Counted from the stretch's first letter, positions 1-9,022 are shown. The stretch is DNA of 42,790 nucleotides from Marinobacter sp. (GCF_014859525.1 NZ_JACUUB010000018.1:1-42790), one strand, 5' to 3'. The notes: generated from the sequence alone by a model not told the origin. Numbers and translations are program-made.

Positions 1-53
1 CCGCGACCCCCGGCGTGACAGGCCGGTATTCTAACCAACTGAACTACCGCTCC
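1..53 (-). tRNA. tRNA-Asp (GTC), 3' part cut by the window edge
   Basis: The reverse strand from 53 down to 1 begins with the acceptor strand GGAGCGG, followed by a D-arm and a CCGGC/GCCGG anticodon stem around the loop CTGTCAC. The anticodon GTC lies at 17-19 on the opposite strand, so the tRNA decodes Asp. The order matches bacterial tRNA-Asp closely. About 24 bases (rest of the T arm, acceptor 3' strand, CCA) lie beyond base 1. The loop sequence makes Asp the only sensible identity. Confidence 0.93.
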
Positions 54-106
54 GCGCGGGTTGTCTGCTGAGCGGCCTTGCGACTACTCGGTGACAACGA
101 GGCCGC

Positions 107-134
107 ATTATAGAGAGCGGCCCGACTATGTCAA
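107..134 (-). promoter_or_regulatory. Consensus sigma70 promoter of the tRNA-Asp gene
   Basis: Read on the minus strand, a perfect TTGACA (134-129) is followed after exactly 16 bases by a perfect TATAAT (112-107). The bases after the -10 box are GC-rich (GCGGCCTCG), a discriminator typical of stable-RNA promoters under stringent control. The expected start point is near position 100, giving a leader of roughly 45 bases before the mature tRNA end at 53. Confidence 0.85.
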
Positions 135-182
135 CGATTTCCCCGAACTTTTTTATTTTTCCTGTTCGAGGGGCCGCCGCCG

Positions 183-1214
183 TCACATGGCATCGACCAT
201 CGCATCTTTGCCCTGCGCTGTTTTCCGATATTCGATCGGCGTCATATTGGACCAGCGCTTGAATGCTCGATAAAACGTGCTGGGCTCGGAAAACCCCGTC
301 AGATAAACGATCTCATCAATGGACTCATCGGTCGTCGCCAGTAACTGACGAGCCAGTCGATAACGGAAATCCGCTAACACCTGGTTAAAGCTGGTCTCAG
401 CCTCTGTCAGCCGTGTGCGCAGTGTTCTTGGCTTAATGCCCAACCGATCAGCGACGGCATCCAGAGTCACTTCCCCACTATCGAGCAATTCTGCGATGAT
501 ACGCTCAACCTGCCCGACGATGTCTTTCTTCTCCAGTCTCGCTACCTGCTCACTGGCAAAGCGTTCGTGCAGCGCCAGCAATTCAGGCTCGGCGTGGGGC
601 GAGGCATGTGCCAGCATACTTGCCGGAAAATACAAACGATTTTCTTCAGCGCCAAACACAACCTCGCACCCGAGCACTTCCTTGGCGTGCTCCTGGCCCT
701 GATCCCGCTGATGCTCAAACTCAATTCGAGAGGGGCAGAAGCTGCCATCCGTAATGGACTTGAAAAACGTGATCAAGCCCTGCACAAAGCACTCGTTGAA
801 GTGTCTGAGCCGGCGAATTTCATCCGAAGCCGCATCCAGCACCATACAGGCCTCATCGCCCTCGATGAAAAAATCGGTGTTGGCGGCGTCACTCAACAGA
901 CGCTGATAATTCTGCGCCCGGCGCAACCCCTCCCCAAAGGAAGGACTGCTCAGAAAAAGATATTCCAACACCTGCCCTTTGTAAGCAGGCAATAGCGGGC
1001 CAAGGTGCAATCCCACGTCCGGATCACCAGAAACATCCTCTACCGCCTGCCAGAAATAGAGCTGAGCACTGTGAGGCGTCCGGAGCTGGTCGGTGTATAC
1101 GTATCTTTCGTCAACGCCGAGGCGACTGAAGATAGCATCGGTATCAATACCCTTCTTCTTCATGGCCTCATAAATCAGGCGCAACATAACGCCCGCATCA
1201 CGTAGTTCCTGCAT
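183..1214 (-). CDS. AraC-family transcriptional regulator (arabinose-binding-like N domain)
   Basis: A 343-residue protein with the two-part plan of the OruR/ArgR-like AraC group. Residues about 20-210 form an AraC-type ligand-binding domain. Residues about 235-335 form the double helix-turn-helix, with VADRLGIKPRTLRTRL in the first helix pair and the family signature IDEIVYLTGFSEPSTFYRAFKR in the second. Such proteins bind DNA in the cytoplasm and usually activate an adjacent catabolic or lipid gene in response to a small molecule. The MaoC-like gene at 1460 is divergent, with a 245-bp shared upstream region, and is the natural candidate target; that link is inference. The ligand cannot be named. 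Confidence 0.88.
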   Translation of the reverse strand: MQELRDAGVMLRLIYEAMKKKGIDTDAIFSRLGVDERYVYTDQLRTPHSAQLYFWQAVEDVSGDPDVGLHLGPLLPAYKGQVLEYLFLSSPSFGEGLRRAQNYQRLLSDAANTDFFIEGDEACMVLDAASDEIRRLRHFNECFVQGLITFFKSITDGSFCPSRIEFEHQRDQGQEHAKEVLGCEVVFGAEENRLYFPASMLAHASPHAEPELLALHERFASEQVARLEKKDIVGQVERIIAELLDSGEVTLDAVADRLGIKPRTLRTRLTEAETSFNQVLADFRYRLARQLLATTDESIDEIVYLTGFSEPSTFYRAFKRWSNMTPIEYRKTAQGKDAMVDAM

Positions 1215-1459
1215 AGTTTCCCGCTTATTTTTTATTGGTTACTACTTTGACCCACCGGACGCAGCCATTGGCGCGCCAGGTCAATGCCCGGTCTGGTCGG
1301 GTTTGCCAGACTGCAAGGCCTCCAAGCCTTTCGTCGTATATTAGAGCATATCAGGCCACAGACACACAGTTGTACCAGAATGTAGAGTAAATCTTTAATG
1401 ACCACACTTATACACGGGAAAAAAATTGGCCGAACGGGCCCATTCAGGAGAGTGCCATC

Positions 1460-2332
1460 ATGACAGGAACACGGGTTTATCACAGCAGGCCACCGGCGCT
1501 GCTGCCGCTGTTCGGTAGGGCTTTGATACCGAAAATGCAAAAGCCAGGCGCAACCACAAAAATACCGGAACTGCAGATCGAGCTTGTTGGCGTTGCTACC
1601 GATACGCCCGTCTTACCCCGTTATGCCGAGCTCTGTGGCTTTACAGCCGGCTCCAGGTTGCCGTTAACCTGGCCCCACATTCTGGCCTTCCCACTGCACC
1701 TGAAATTACTGACCGACAAGCAGTTCCCCTTGCCGCTTCTGGGCCTGGTACATCTGCGCAATACCATCACCCAACACCGCCAGATCAGTGTTGGTGAGAA
1801 CCTGGATATTCGGGTATCACTGGGAAACCAGCAAACAACGAGCCGGGGTATTGAATTCGACCTGATCACGGAGGCCCGCTCCGCCGGACGATTGATTTGG
1901 GAAGAAAACAGCACCAACCTGTTCCGGATGACCACCGTCACAGATGGCAAGCCCAAGGCAACACCACCCAAACTCGAGCTCTATCCGTTTACTGAAATCA
2001 TCACGGCAGCTGAGAACCTTGGGCGACGCTATGCGCAGGTTTCGGGAGACAGCAATCCCATTCATATGCATGCATTAAGCGCAAAAGCGTTTGGTTTTCC
2101 CCGGGCGATTGCTCATGGCATGTGGAGTAAGGCCAGAGCCCTGGCGTTGCTGGAACAGCAGGAGGCATGGAAGGCGGGGCCCTTACGTGTGAGCTGTCAG
2201 TTCAAGAAGCCGTTGTTTTTGCCGAATACCGCACAACTGAACTGGCAAACAAGCGACCAAGGCTGGGATTATCAAGTGCTCAATGCAAAGGGAGATGCGC
2301 CACACCTGAGTGGCCACATCGAATGGCTATAA
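1460..2332 (+). CDS. MaoC-like double-hotdog dehydratase/hydratase
   Basis: A 290-residue protein. The C-terminal half (about 175-285) has the MaoC hotdog hydratase signature SGDSNPIHMH, supplying the catalytic Asp197 and His202, followed by the helix A-x-x-FGFPRAIAHGM. The N-terminal half looks like a degenerate second hotdog. This family hydrates or dehydrates (R)-3-hydroxyacyl-CoA thioesters, linking beta-oxidation with fatty acid or polyester synthesis. The start at 1460 is supported by AGGAG at 1446-1450. The gene is divergent from an AraC regulator and ends ten bases from the convergent kinase gene. Acyl chain preference cannot be read from sequence. Confidence 0.85.
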   Translation: MTGTRVYHSRPPALLPLFGRALIPKMQKPGATTKIPELQIELVGVATDTPVLPRYAELCGFTAGSRLPLTWPHILAFPLHLKLLTDKQFPLPLLGLVHLRNTITQHRQISVGENLDIRVSLGNQQTTSRGIEFDLITEARSAGRLIWEENSTNLFRMTTVTDGKPKATPPKLELYPFTEIITAAENLGRRYAQVSGDSNPIHMHALSAKAFGFPRAIAHGMWSKARALALLEQQEAWKAGPLRVSCQFKKPLFLPNTAQLNWQTSDQGWDYQVLNAKGDAPHLSGHIEWL

Positions 2333-2342
2333 CGCTCGTATC

Positions 2343-3911
2343 TTAATCGACCGCACAGGGCTGCCCATCAACCCCCGCGATGGGCAGGGTGAAGTAAAAA
2401 CAAGCTCCTCCGCCCTGCTCTGGCCGCTCATAACCAATGTCGCCACCCTGAGCCTGGATCAGTGAACGACAGGTGGCAAGACCAATGCCCATACCGTCAT
2501 CCTTGGTGGTGTAAAACGGATGAAACAGCTTTTCGACCGCGTCTTCATGCACTCCGACCCCGTGGTCCAACACTTGAATCCGAACGCATTGCTCACCACA
2601 TCGCCGAGCACTGACCTGCACCGGGGCTGACGACTCTGCGCTGCGGGTTGCCTCAAGAGCATTTCGAATCAAGTTAAGCGCAACCTGTTGCACCTGAATC
2701 GGGTCTGCCAGCACATCGGGCAGATCATCCTCAAAATGCACATCAATGCCCCCGTCGTTGTTCCGCATATCCACTTCTGCGAACTGCCGTGTATCTTCCA
2801 GCAAAGCCGGCACGGACAGAATCTCTTTACCCGTCGCCGGCTTTTTCATGAATCTGCGGATACGACGGATAATTTCGCTGGCCCGATGCGATTGCGCTTC
2901 AATTTTATCCAGTGTCTCCTGCAAAAGAACGAGGTCTGGCTGCTCTTTTGCCATCATTCGCTTGGAAACCCGGGCGTAATTGGTAATCGCGGTCAACGGC
3001 TGATTGATCTCGTGAGCGAATCCTGCTGCCATCTCACCCATGGTGGTCAGACGAGAGGTGTGAGCCAGCTGATCCCGTTGTTCCTGCACCAGAGCTCTGG
3101 CGTCTTCCAGCGCCTGCTCATTTTTCAACTCAATCGTAATATCGCGGAACACAACAACGGCGCCATGCAATTCGCTGTCATCCAGTTTCGGCGTAGAGCG
3201 ATACTCTGCAGGAAAACCGCTGCCGTCGGCCCGCAACATGCGAATATCACGCTGGCCTTCGGCCACGCCCTGCCGACACGTTGCCATCACCGGAAGACTG
3301 TCCTGACACTGCGCTGCGGTTGAGAAGTGAAGCTCGAAGAAGCTCTTGCCAATCAGGTCCTCTACAGGACACCCCATAATCATCGCCGAGGCGGGGTTGG
3401 CAAACTCAATAATACCGTGCTCATCCAGCCCGTATATGCCCTCGCTGATGGAGTTCAGTATCCGTGCCTGATCGCCCTGGAGCTCTCGGTTGCGGGCTTG
3501 CAGCTCACGCTCAAGGCGTATCACGCGACCGTGGGTCTTAACTCGGGCAATCACTTCCTGGGACTGGAACGGTTTGGAGATGTAATCCGCCCCACCAAGG
3601 CTGAAACCTCGGACTTTGGCTTGCAGATCGTCAAGTGCAGAGAGAAACACAACGGCGCAATCCGATGTCTCCGGATCGGCCTTCAGGCGTTCACACACCT
3701 CATAGCCGTCCATTTCCGGCATCATGATATCGAGCAGAATCACTTCGGGATGATGGCGGTGGGCAAGGTCCAGCGCTTTCTCGCCTTCATTGGCGATCAA
3801 CAGACGGTAACCTTTGTCTTTCAGGGTCTCGTAGAGGACCTTCAGGTTCTGCGGATTATCATCCACCAACAGAACCGTCACCTCGGAATTCTCAGTGACA
3901 ACTTCAGTCAT
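2343..3911 (-). CDS. Soluble REC-PAS-histidine kinase (FixL-like)
   Basis: A 522-residue sensor kinase with no membrane segment. Residues 12-128 are a receiver domain with acidic pair D17/D18, phospho-acceptor Asp61 (VILLDIMMPEMDG) and Lys113. A coiled linker follows, then a PAS domain at about 150-262. The HisKA domain holds phospho-His300 in GFAHEINQPL. The HATPase domain has NLIRNALEA, DHGVGV and GMGIGLA boxes. The HEINQPL and FYTTK-type motifs place it in the FixL/DctB kinase group. It lies 51 bp downstream of a FixJ-type regulator, its likely partner. The N-terminal receiver means the kinase may itself be a phosphorylation target. The signal is unknown, and I see no FixL-type heme histidine. 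Confidence 0.9.
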   Translation of the reverse strand: MTEVVTENSEVTVLLVDDNPQNLKVLYETLKDKGYRLLIANEGEKALDLAHRHHPEVILLDIMMPEMDGYEVCERLKADPETSDCAVVFLSALDDLQAKVRGFSLGGADYISKPFQSQEVIARVKTHGRVIRLERELQARNRELQGDQARILNSISEGIYGLDEHGIIEFANPASAMIMGCPVEDLIGKSFFELHFSTAAQCQDSLPVMATCRQGVAEGQRDIRMLRADGSGFPAEYRSTPKLDDSELHGAVVVFRDITIELKNEQALEDARALVQEQRDQLAHTSRLTTMGEMAAGFAHEINQPLTAITNYARVSKRMMAKEQPDLVLLQETLDKIEAQSHRASEIIRRIRRFMKKPATGKEILSVPALLEDTRQFAEVDMRNNDGGIDVHFEDDLPDVLADPIQVQQVALNLIRNALEATRSAESSAPVQVSARRCGEQCVRIQVLDHGVGVHEDAVEKLFHPFYTTKDDGMGIGLATCRSLIQAQGGDIGYERPEQGGGACFYFTLPIAGVDGQPCAVD

Positions 3912-3962
3912 AGAAACATGGCCGGTTAAAAACGTCGTCGTATCATGACGATGTAGACAGAC

Positions 3963-4583
3963 CTAGTCGATAAGTTCCTTTACGGACAGAACCATACGCA
4001 CCAGATGTGCCAATGAGTGGGTTCCCATCTTGTGCATAACTCTGGACCGATGGATTTCGACCGTACGCTGGCTGATCTCAAGCTCAATCGCAATGACCTT
4101 GTTGGCCTGCCCGGCAATCATACGGTCCATAATTTCCCGCTCACGGGGTGTCAGGCTTTTAACCCGCCGAACGATCTCCTGCTTCTCATCCAGAGACTTG
4201 CGTTGCTCGCGGTCCTGCTCAAGGGCGGCTTCGATTTTTTCAAGCAGCGCCTCTTCGCGATAGGGTTTCTGGATAAAGTCCACCGCGCCTTCTTTCATGG
4301 CATCAACCGCCATCGGTACATCACCATGACCCGTAACAAAGATGATGGGTAGAATCGAGTGCTTGTCGTTCAGCTTCTTCTGCAACTCCATGCCATCCAT
4401 ACCCGGCATACGGATATCCAGCACAATGCAACCCGCCATCTTATCGGAATAGTCCGCAAGAAAAGCGTTGGCGCTCTCGTAGGGCTTCACCGGCTTGCTG
4501 TCGGATTTGAGCAGCAATTCGAGTGAGTCACGGACGGCTTCGTCGTCTTCTACCACATATACAACTTGCTGGATATCAGTCAT
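3963..4583 (-). CDS. FixJ/NarL-type response regulator
   Basis: A 206-residue two-domain regulator. The receiver at about 5-122 has E12/D13/D14, phospho-acceptor Asp56 (IVLDIRMPGMDG), Thr84 and Lys106. The LuxR-type helix-turn-helix at about 142-203 contains LTPREREIMDRMIAGQANKV and the recognition helix SQRTVEIHRSRVMHKM. Phosphorylation by a FixL-type kinase would allow dimerisation and promoter binding. It is the first gene of a pair with the REC-PAS kinase at 2343-3911, and follows a Lon-like protease gene on the same strand after 38 bases, so all three may share transcripts. Confidence 0.93.
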   Translation of the reverse strand: MTDIQQVVYVVEDDEAVRDSLELLLKSDSKPVKPYESANAFLADYSDKMAGCIVLDIRMPGMDGMELQKKLNDKHSILPIIFVTGHGDVPMAVDAMKEGAVDFIQKPYREEALLEKIEAALEQDREQRKSLDEKQEIVRRVKSLTPREREIMDRMIAGQANKVIAIELEISQRTVEIHRSRVMHKMGTHSLAHLVRMVLSVKELID

Positions 4584-4621
4584 CGATCTGTACTCTCCTG
4601 TCCGTTTTATTATGAGGCCAG

Positions 4622-7078
4622 TCAGTGGATGGATGGGTCTTTATGATCATCCCGGGCGTGTTCCTGGCGTTCGTGTTCCCGCATGGTTTCCAGTCGCTGC
4701 TGAATAATGCCGAAAACACTCTGCCTGGGGTACCTGCCTTTGTCATCGGCTTTGCCTGCAGGCTTGCCCAGCAACAGTGTGATGGCTTCTTCCACACGGG
4801 CAACCGGATATACAGCAAAACTGCCGGCCCTCGCCGCTTTTACCACCTCACTGTCAAGCATCAGGTTCTGCACGTTGGTGGCTGGAATAATGACACCCTG
4901 GGTGCCGCTGAGCCCGCCTTTAAGCTCGCACGTGGTGAAAAAGCCCTCGACCTTTTCATTCACACCACCGATCGGCTGCACTTCACCAAACTGATTCACA
5001 GAGCCGGTGATGGCAAGGTCCTGCCGTACCGGCATGCCAGACAACGCAGACACCAGCGCACAAAGCTCGGCCAACGACGCACTGTCGCCATCGACCTCAC
5101 CATAGTTTTGCTCGAATGTCAGACTGGCCGACAGATGCATCGGGTCTGTGACGGCAAAATGTGAGGCCAGCCAGGAGCTGAGTATCATCACGCCCTTGGA
5201 GTGGATGTTACCCCCAAGCTTAACGTCACGCTCAATGTCCATTACCCCGCCATCACCATAGTAGCAGGTTGCCGTAACACGGTTAGACAAGCCAAACTCG
5301 AAACCACCCGTCGACAGCACAGACAGGGCATTTACCTGGCCCACGCAGGTGCCGGTGGTTGAGACCAGTGTAGAACCGTCCCGGACAGAATCATAGAAAT
5401 GGTCCCGAATACGACTGCTGCGATATCGGGCACTCTCAAGCGCACGCTCCACATGCACATCGGTAATCAGTTTTGCGCCGGCTTGCCTGGCCCAGAAATC
5501 AGACTCCCTGAGCAGATTGGCGATATCCGCCGCATGCAAAGACAACCGATCCTGATGTTCAGCCATTCGGGCACTGTGTTCAACAATACGAGCCACCGCC
5601 TTGTTGGAGCAGTGCAACAGCTTTTTCTCAACCACCAGACTGGCGATAAACTTGGCATAGAGCAGCTGACTTTCTTCCGTGCGGTACATCTCGTTCTCAA
5701 AATCCGCCGTTACCCGGAATAGTTCCGCAAACTCGGAATCGTATTCCTGCAACAGCATCCAGGTTTCACGGTCGCCAAACAGTACAATTTTGACATCCAA
5801 TGGCACCGCTTCCGGCTCTATGGAAATGGTGCCCGACAGGGTTAATTCCCGCTCCAGCGAGTTGATCTGCAGTGCACGCGAACGCAAAGCGCGCTTTAGC
5901 CCATCCCAAACGAACGGTTGTTCAAGCACCTTGATGGCGTCCATCAGCAGGTAACCGCCGTTTGCCTTATGCAGGCTACCTGGACGAATCAGGGAAAAAT
6001 CGGTGAACACGGTGCCTTTGAAAGTGACGTTCTCAACATAGCCAAACAGGTTGTGATAAGTGGGGTTATCCTCCACCACCACAGGCACTTCGTTGGTTTT
6101 CTGGTGCACCAGCACGTTAACCAGGTAACGCCGCGGCGTTTTCTTGTCCAGCGAGGCATAGGCAATCGCGGCCCGCTCCTCGTCGTCTTCCAGAAAGATA
6201 TCCAGATTGTCGACCAGATCCTTACGGACCGCTTCAAGATACGCCACCACATCTGACAACGTCTGATACTTTGCAGTCAGTTCGTCAATCTGATGACCGG
6301 ATATACCCTCGAGGGTTTCCTGGTTGAGAGCGTGCTGTTTTTCCGCGTATTCCTGCTCCCAATCAGCCAGTTTGCGCAGCGCCTGGCGGAGCTTTTTCTC
6401 CAGTTTATTAACGGAATCCTCAAACTTGTCCCGCTGCTCCTGTGTCAAGGCCTGGAACGATTCTGCAGTATGAGGTTCGTCGCCGTTCATAGCGACCAGA
6501 CGGTAACCACCCGGGGTGGTAATGTTCAGGCTGACTTTTTTACGCTTGGCCTGTGCAGCCACTTTTTCCAGCTCATCTTCCTGTTTCTTGGCGTATTCAT
6601 CCTTGAGCTTTTCGGAACGCTCCAGAAAACTGTCGCTGTCAAAGGTCTGGGGAATCATTTTGACCAGCCTTGCCATCAGCTTTTCCATGTCCTGTTTGAG
6701 CTGAGTGCCCAGCCCGGCAGGCAGCTTTAATAATGTCGGGTTACGGGGCTCTTCGAAGTTGGCAACGTAGCACCAGTCGTGGCTTGCCTGCTCGGTGTCG
6801 ACGTGGTGCTCCAGGTACCTCAGCATCATAGTGCGCTTTCCCAATCCATTACGTCCGACCGCGTAGACGTTATAACCTCCATGTGGCATCGCCAGGGCGA
6901 ATCGAACCGCCTCCTGGGCACGATTCTGGCCAACGATTTCGGCCAACGGCTCCAGTTGCCGGGTGGTTTTAAACGGCAGATCTTTCAGAACGCAGGATTT
7001 GTAAAGCTGGTGCAGTGGCAGTGACTTCAAGTTCGATTCCCGTTGTGTTCGGCTTTGTGTGGTAACTATGGCTGGCAT
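4622..7078 (-). CDS. Lon-like ATP-dependent serine protease (YcbZ/LonH type)
   Basis: An 818-residue AAA+ protease of the AAA_32/Lon_C architecture. Near the N-terminus is a Walker A-like loop, VGRNGLGKRT, with Lys81. A long charged coiled coil covers about 150-290, and a second ATPase section around 360-480 includes GGYLLMDAI. The C-terminal peptidase domain has catalytic Ser666 in GDSAS and Lys709 in NEKVEG; their 43-residue spacing equals that of E. coli Lon. It lacks the N-terminal LAN domain of classical Lon and would degrade damaged or specific regulatory proteins in the cytosol. It lies upstream of the FixJ-type regulator on the same strand. The start is the first ATG of the frame and no strong ribosome site is visible. 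Confidence 0.9.
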   Translation of the reverse strand: MPAIVTTQSRTQRESNLKSLPLHQLYKSCVLKDLPFKTTRQLEPLAEIVGQNRAQEAVRFALAMPHGGYNVYAVGRNGLGKRTMMLRYLEHHVDTEQASHDWCYVANFEEPRNPTLLKLPAGLGTQLKQDMEKLMARLVKMIPQTFDSDSFLERSEKLKDEYAKKQEDELEKVAAQAKRKKVSLNITTPGGYRLVAMNGDEPHTAESFQALTQEQRDKFEDSVNKLEKKLRQALRKLADWEQEYAEKQHALNQETLEGISGHQIDELTAKYQTLSDVVAYLEAVRKDLVDNLDIFLEDDEERAAIAYASLDKKTPRRYLVNVLVHQKTNEVPVVVEDNPTYHNLFGYVENVTFKGTVFTDFSLIRPGSLHKANGGYLLMDAIKVLEQPFVWDGLKRALRSRALQINSLERELTLSGTISIEPEAVPLDVKIVLFGDRETWMLLQEYDSEFAELFRVTADFENEMYRTEESQLLYAKFIASLVVEKKLLHCSNKAVARIVEHSARMAEHQDRLSLHAADIANLLRESDFWARQAGAKLITDVHVERALESARYRSSRIRDHFYDSVRDGSTLVSTTGTCVGQVNALSVLSTGGFEFGLSNRVTATCYYGDGGVMDIERDVKLGGNIHSKGVMILSSWLASHFAVTDPMHLSASLTFEQNYGEVDGDSASLAELCALVSALSGMPVRQDLAITGSVNQFGEVQPIGGVNEKVEGFFTTCELKGGLSGTQGVIIPATNVQNLMLDSEVVKAARAGSFAVYPVARVEEAITLLLGKPAGKADDKGRYPRQSVFGIIQQRLETMREHERQEHARDDHKDPSIH

Positions 7079-7123
7079 TGTAGTGTTTGAGCATCAGCCT
7101 GTCGCGTATCCCTTCCGGTTTTA

Positions 7124-7594
7124 TCAGATCAGGCCTGCGTCCAGACTGGCCGCCACGTACATGCCAAGTTCACGGCACTGCTCTGCAAACTCTTTTGTAT
7201 AGTCTCCCTGGCAAACCAGAGGGTCCTGGATAAGCTTCCATCGCAATCCTGTGGTGATACTTTCGATAGCACGCCGGGTGCCGGTGCCGTCGTGGCCAGC
7301 ACGGATGTAAAAAGTGAAAGGCAGGCCCTGGGTTTTTTCCAGGCAAGGGTAGTAGCTTCGATCGAAGAAATCTTTGAGGGCCCCTGACATGTAGCCGAGG
7401 TTTTCGGTGGTGCCGAGGATAATGGCGTCGCAAGCGAGTACATCCTCGGGGCCGGCATCGAGTGGTGCTTTGACGATTACGTCGACCGCTTCAATGTCCG
7501 AGTGGCAAGCGCCGCGCTGGATCGCCTCCCGTAATGTCAGTGTATTCGGAGAAGGTGCATGGGCGACTATCAGCAACCTTTTATTCTCTACCAT
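7124..7594 (-). CDS. Flavodoxin-fold NAD(P)H-dependent FMN reductase-like protein
   Basis: A 156-residue protein with the flavodoxin fold. A first beta strand, RLLIVAHAPSPNT, leads into the phosphate-binding loop. DAIILGTTENLGYMSGALKDFFDRS matches the FMN-contacting segment shared by flavodoxins and FMN reductases, and FYIRAGHDGTGTRRAIESI matches the third FMN loop. Such proteins carry FMN and move electrons from NAD(P)H to quinones or other acceptors. It is downstream of recA on the same strand, separated by a 94-bp palindromic element, and ends 46 bases before the Lon-like gene. The substrate cannot be assigned. Confidence 0.82.
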   Translation of the reverse strand: MVENKRLLIVAHAPSPNTLTLREAIQRGACHSDIEAVDVIVKAPLDAGPEDVLACDAIILGTTENLGYMSGALKDFFDRSYYPCLEKTQGLPFTFYIRAGHDGTGTRRAIESITTGLRWKLIQDPLVCQGDYTKEFAEQCRELGMYVAASLDAGLI

Positions 7595-7644
7595 GGTGAT
7601 TCCGGCCTCTCTGTTGCACTGGAATATTGTGCGAGGTCAGGTCA

Positions 7645-7738
7645 GGGGTGCTGTCTCCCGGGAACCGCTACGAGCTCATCCATGAGCGCTTGACTCAGGC
7701 CATCCCTGGCCTTCGACATTCCCGGGAGACAGCACCCC
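7645..7738. repeat. 94-bp palindromic element: 18-bp outer stem enclosing two hairpins
   Basis: The arms 7645-7662 and 7721-7738 are perfect 18-base inverted repeats (GGGGTGCTGTCTCCCGGG and its complement). Between them are two further hairpins: GCTCAT-CC-ATGAGC (7674-7687) and AGGCCA-TCCC-TGGCCT (7697-7712). The whole can fold as a three-way junction in RNA, or as a cruciform in DNA. It lies between the recA stop (7803) and the flavodoxin gene and has no U-tract, so a simple terminator role is not obvious. It resembles dispersed intergenic palindromic elements, but no second copy is present here. Confidence 0.85.
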
Positions 7739-7802
7739 AACCCAGACCAACCGAGCTTGGTTATCGGCCGTCCGGCAAACTGCCAGGGCGATCCAGCCCT
7801 CC

Positions 7803-8855
7803 TTAAAGCAGCTCACCATTTGCTTCCGCCGGCACTTCTGCCGCTTCTTTTGCGTCTTTACTTACCGGCTTCGGCATCAGCTTGTCGCGAACCTTGGTTT
7901 CGATTTCGTTGGCAAGGTCCATGTTTTCTTCAAGGAACTTGCAGGCGTTGGCTTTGCCCTGGCCGATTTTGTCGCCGTTGTAGGCATACCATGCGCCAGA
8001 TTTGTCGACGAAGCCTTCTTTTACGCCCATGTCCAGAACTTCCGCCATGTGGTAAATGCCTTTGCCGTACATGATCTGGAACTCAGCTTGTTTGAACGGC
8101 GGAGCGACTTTGTTCTTGACCACTTTCACCCGGGTTTCGTTACCAACAACTTCGTCACCGTCTTTGACCGCACCGATACGACGGATGTCCAGACGCACGG
8201 AGCAATAGAATTTCAGGGCGTTACCGCCGGTGGTGGTTTCCGGGCTGCCGAACATCACGCCGATCTTCATGCGGATCTGGTTGATGAACACCAGCAGGCA
8301 GTTGGCGTGCTTGACGTTGCCGGTAAGCTTACGCAGGGCCTGAGACATCAGACGAGCCTGGAGGCCAACGTGGCTGTCGCCCATTTCACCTTCGATTTCC
8401 GCTTTCGGGGTCAGGGCGGCAACCGAGTCTACGATGATGACGTCAACGGCGTTGGAGCGCACCAGCATGTCGGCGATTTCCAGGGCCTGTTCACCGGTGT
8501 CGGGCTGGGAGACCAGCAGCTCATCGACGTTAACGCCCAGTTTTTCGGCATAGATAGGGTCAAGCGCGTGTTCAGCATCAATGAAGGCACAGGTTTTACC
8601 CTGCTTCTGGGCTTCGGCAATGACTTGCAGGGTCAATGTGGTTTTACCGGAGCTTTCCGGACCGTAGATTTCGACAATCCGGCCATACGGCAGACCACCT
8701 ATACCCAGTGCTACGTCCAGTCCGAGGGAGCCGGTGGACACGGCAGGAATGGCTTCGCGGGGCTGATCGCCCATTTTCATTACAGCACCTTTGCCGAACT
8801 GACGTTCAATCTGGCCGAGTGCTGCGCTGAGTGCTTTCTTGCGGTTGTCTTCCAT
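7803..8855 (-). CDS. recA: Recombinase RecA
   Basis: A 350-residue RecA with its diagnostic motifs: an N-terminal helix [20 protein letters not shown], the Walker A loop GPESSGKTT (65-73), [21 protein letters not shown] (Walker B and L1 region) and the L2 segment around [19 protein letters not shown]. The C-terminal tail is acidic and Ala-rich. RecA forms filaments on single-stranded DNA, drives strand exchange and triggers LexA self-cleavage. A LexA box lies about 100 bases upstream. pncC precedes it, as in many gammaproteobacteria. The usual downstream partner recX is absent at this place. Confidence 0.99.
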   Translation of the reverse strand: MEDNRKKALSAALGQIERQFGKGAVMKMGDQPREAIPAVSTGSLGLDVALGIGGLPYGRIVEIYGPESSGKTTLTLQVIAEAQKQGKTCAFIDAEHALDPIYAEKLGVNVDELLVSQPDTGEQALEIADMLVRSNAVDVIIVDSVAALTPKAEIEGEMGDSHVGLQARLMSQALRKLTGNVKHANCLLVFINQIRMKIGVMFGSPETTTGGNALKFYCSVRLDIRRIGAVKDGDEVVGNETRVKVVKNKVAPPFKQAEFQIMYGKGIYHMAEVLDMGVKEGFVDKSGAWYAYNGDKIGQGKANACKFLEENMDLANEIETKVRDKLMPKPVSKDAKEAAEVPAEANGELL

Positions 8856-8955
8856 TGTTACCTGACCCTCGTTTGCCGGAGCTGCCGCACCTCAATGATT
8901 GTAGGTACCAACAGCAAAATTCGAAGCGATCACACCAGAGGTATCCAGTGCTTTC

Positions 8956-8971
8956 CTGTATATATGAACAG
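8956..8971. promoter_or_regulatory. LexA (SOS) box upstream of recA
   Basis: The sequence CTGTATATATGAACAG fits the gammaproteobacterial SOS box CTG-N10-CAG, with the usual AT-rich alternating centre. It lies 100 to 116 bases before the recA start codon, in the 167-bp gap between pncC and recA. LexA bound here would repress recA until DNA damage. The operator position fits a recA promoter with its start point about 75-95 bases before the ATG; I could not place -35/-10 boxes with confidence. Confidence 0.88.
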
Positions 8972-9022
8972 TATTAAAACATAAGCGCCGGCATAGACCA
9001 ACCCCCGCTTTCGCGAAAATCA

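Noticed and set aside
141..172. Hairpin CCCCGAAC ... GTTCGAGGGG as terminator of the AraC gene
   Set aside because: The stem has a bulge, a 15-base AT-rich loop and no following U-run on the minus strand; structure possible but function not supported.
2343..3911. Oxygen-sensing heme FixL
   Set aside because: The PAS domain lacks the conserved heme-ligand region of FixL, so only the general FixL-like architecture is claimed.
7645..7738. Integron attC site or rho-independent terminator
   Set aside because: No attC core sites (GTTRRRY) or integrase are present, and neither strand has a U-tract after the stem.
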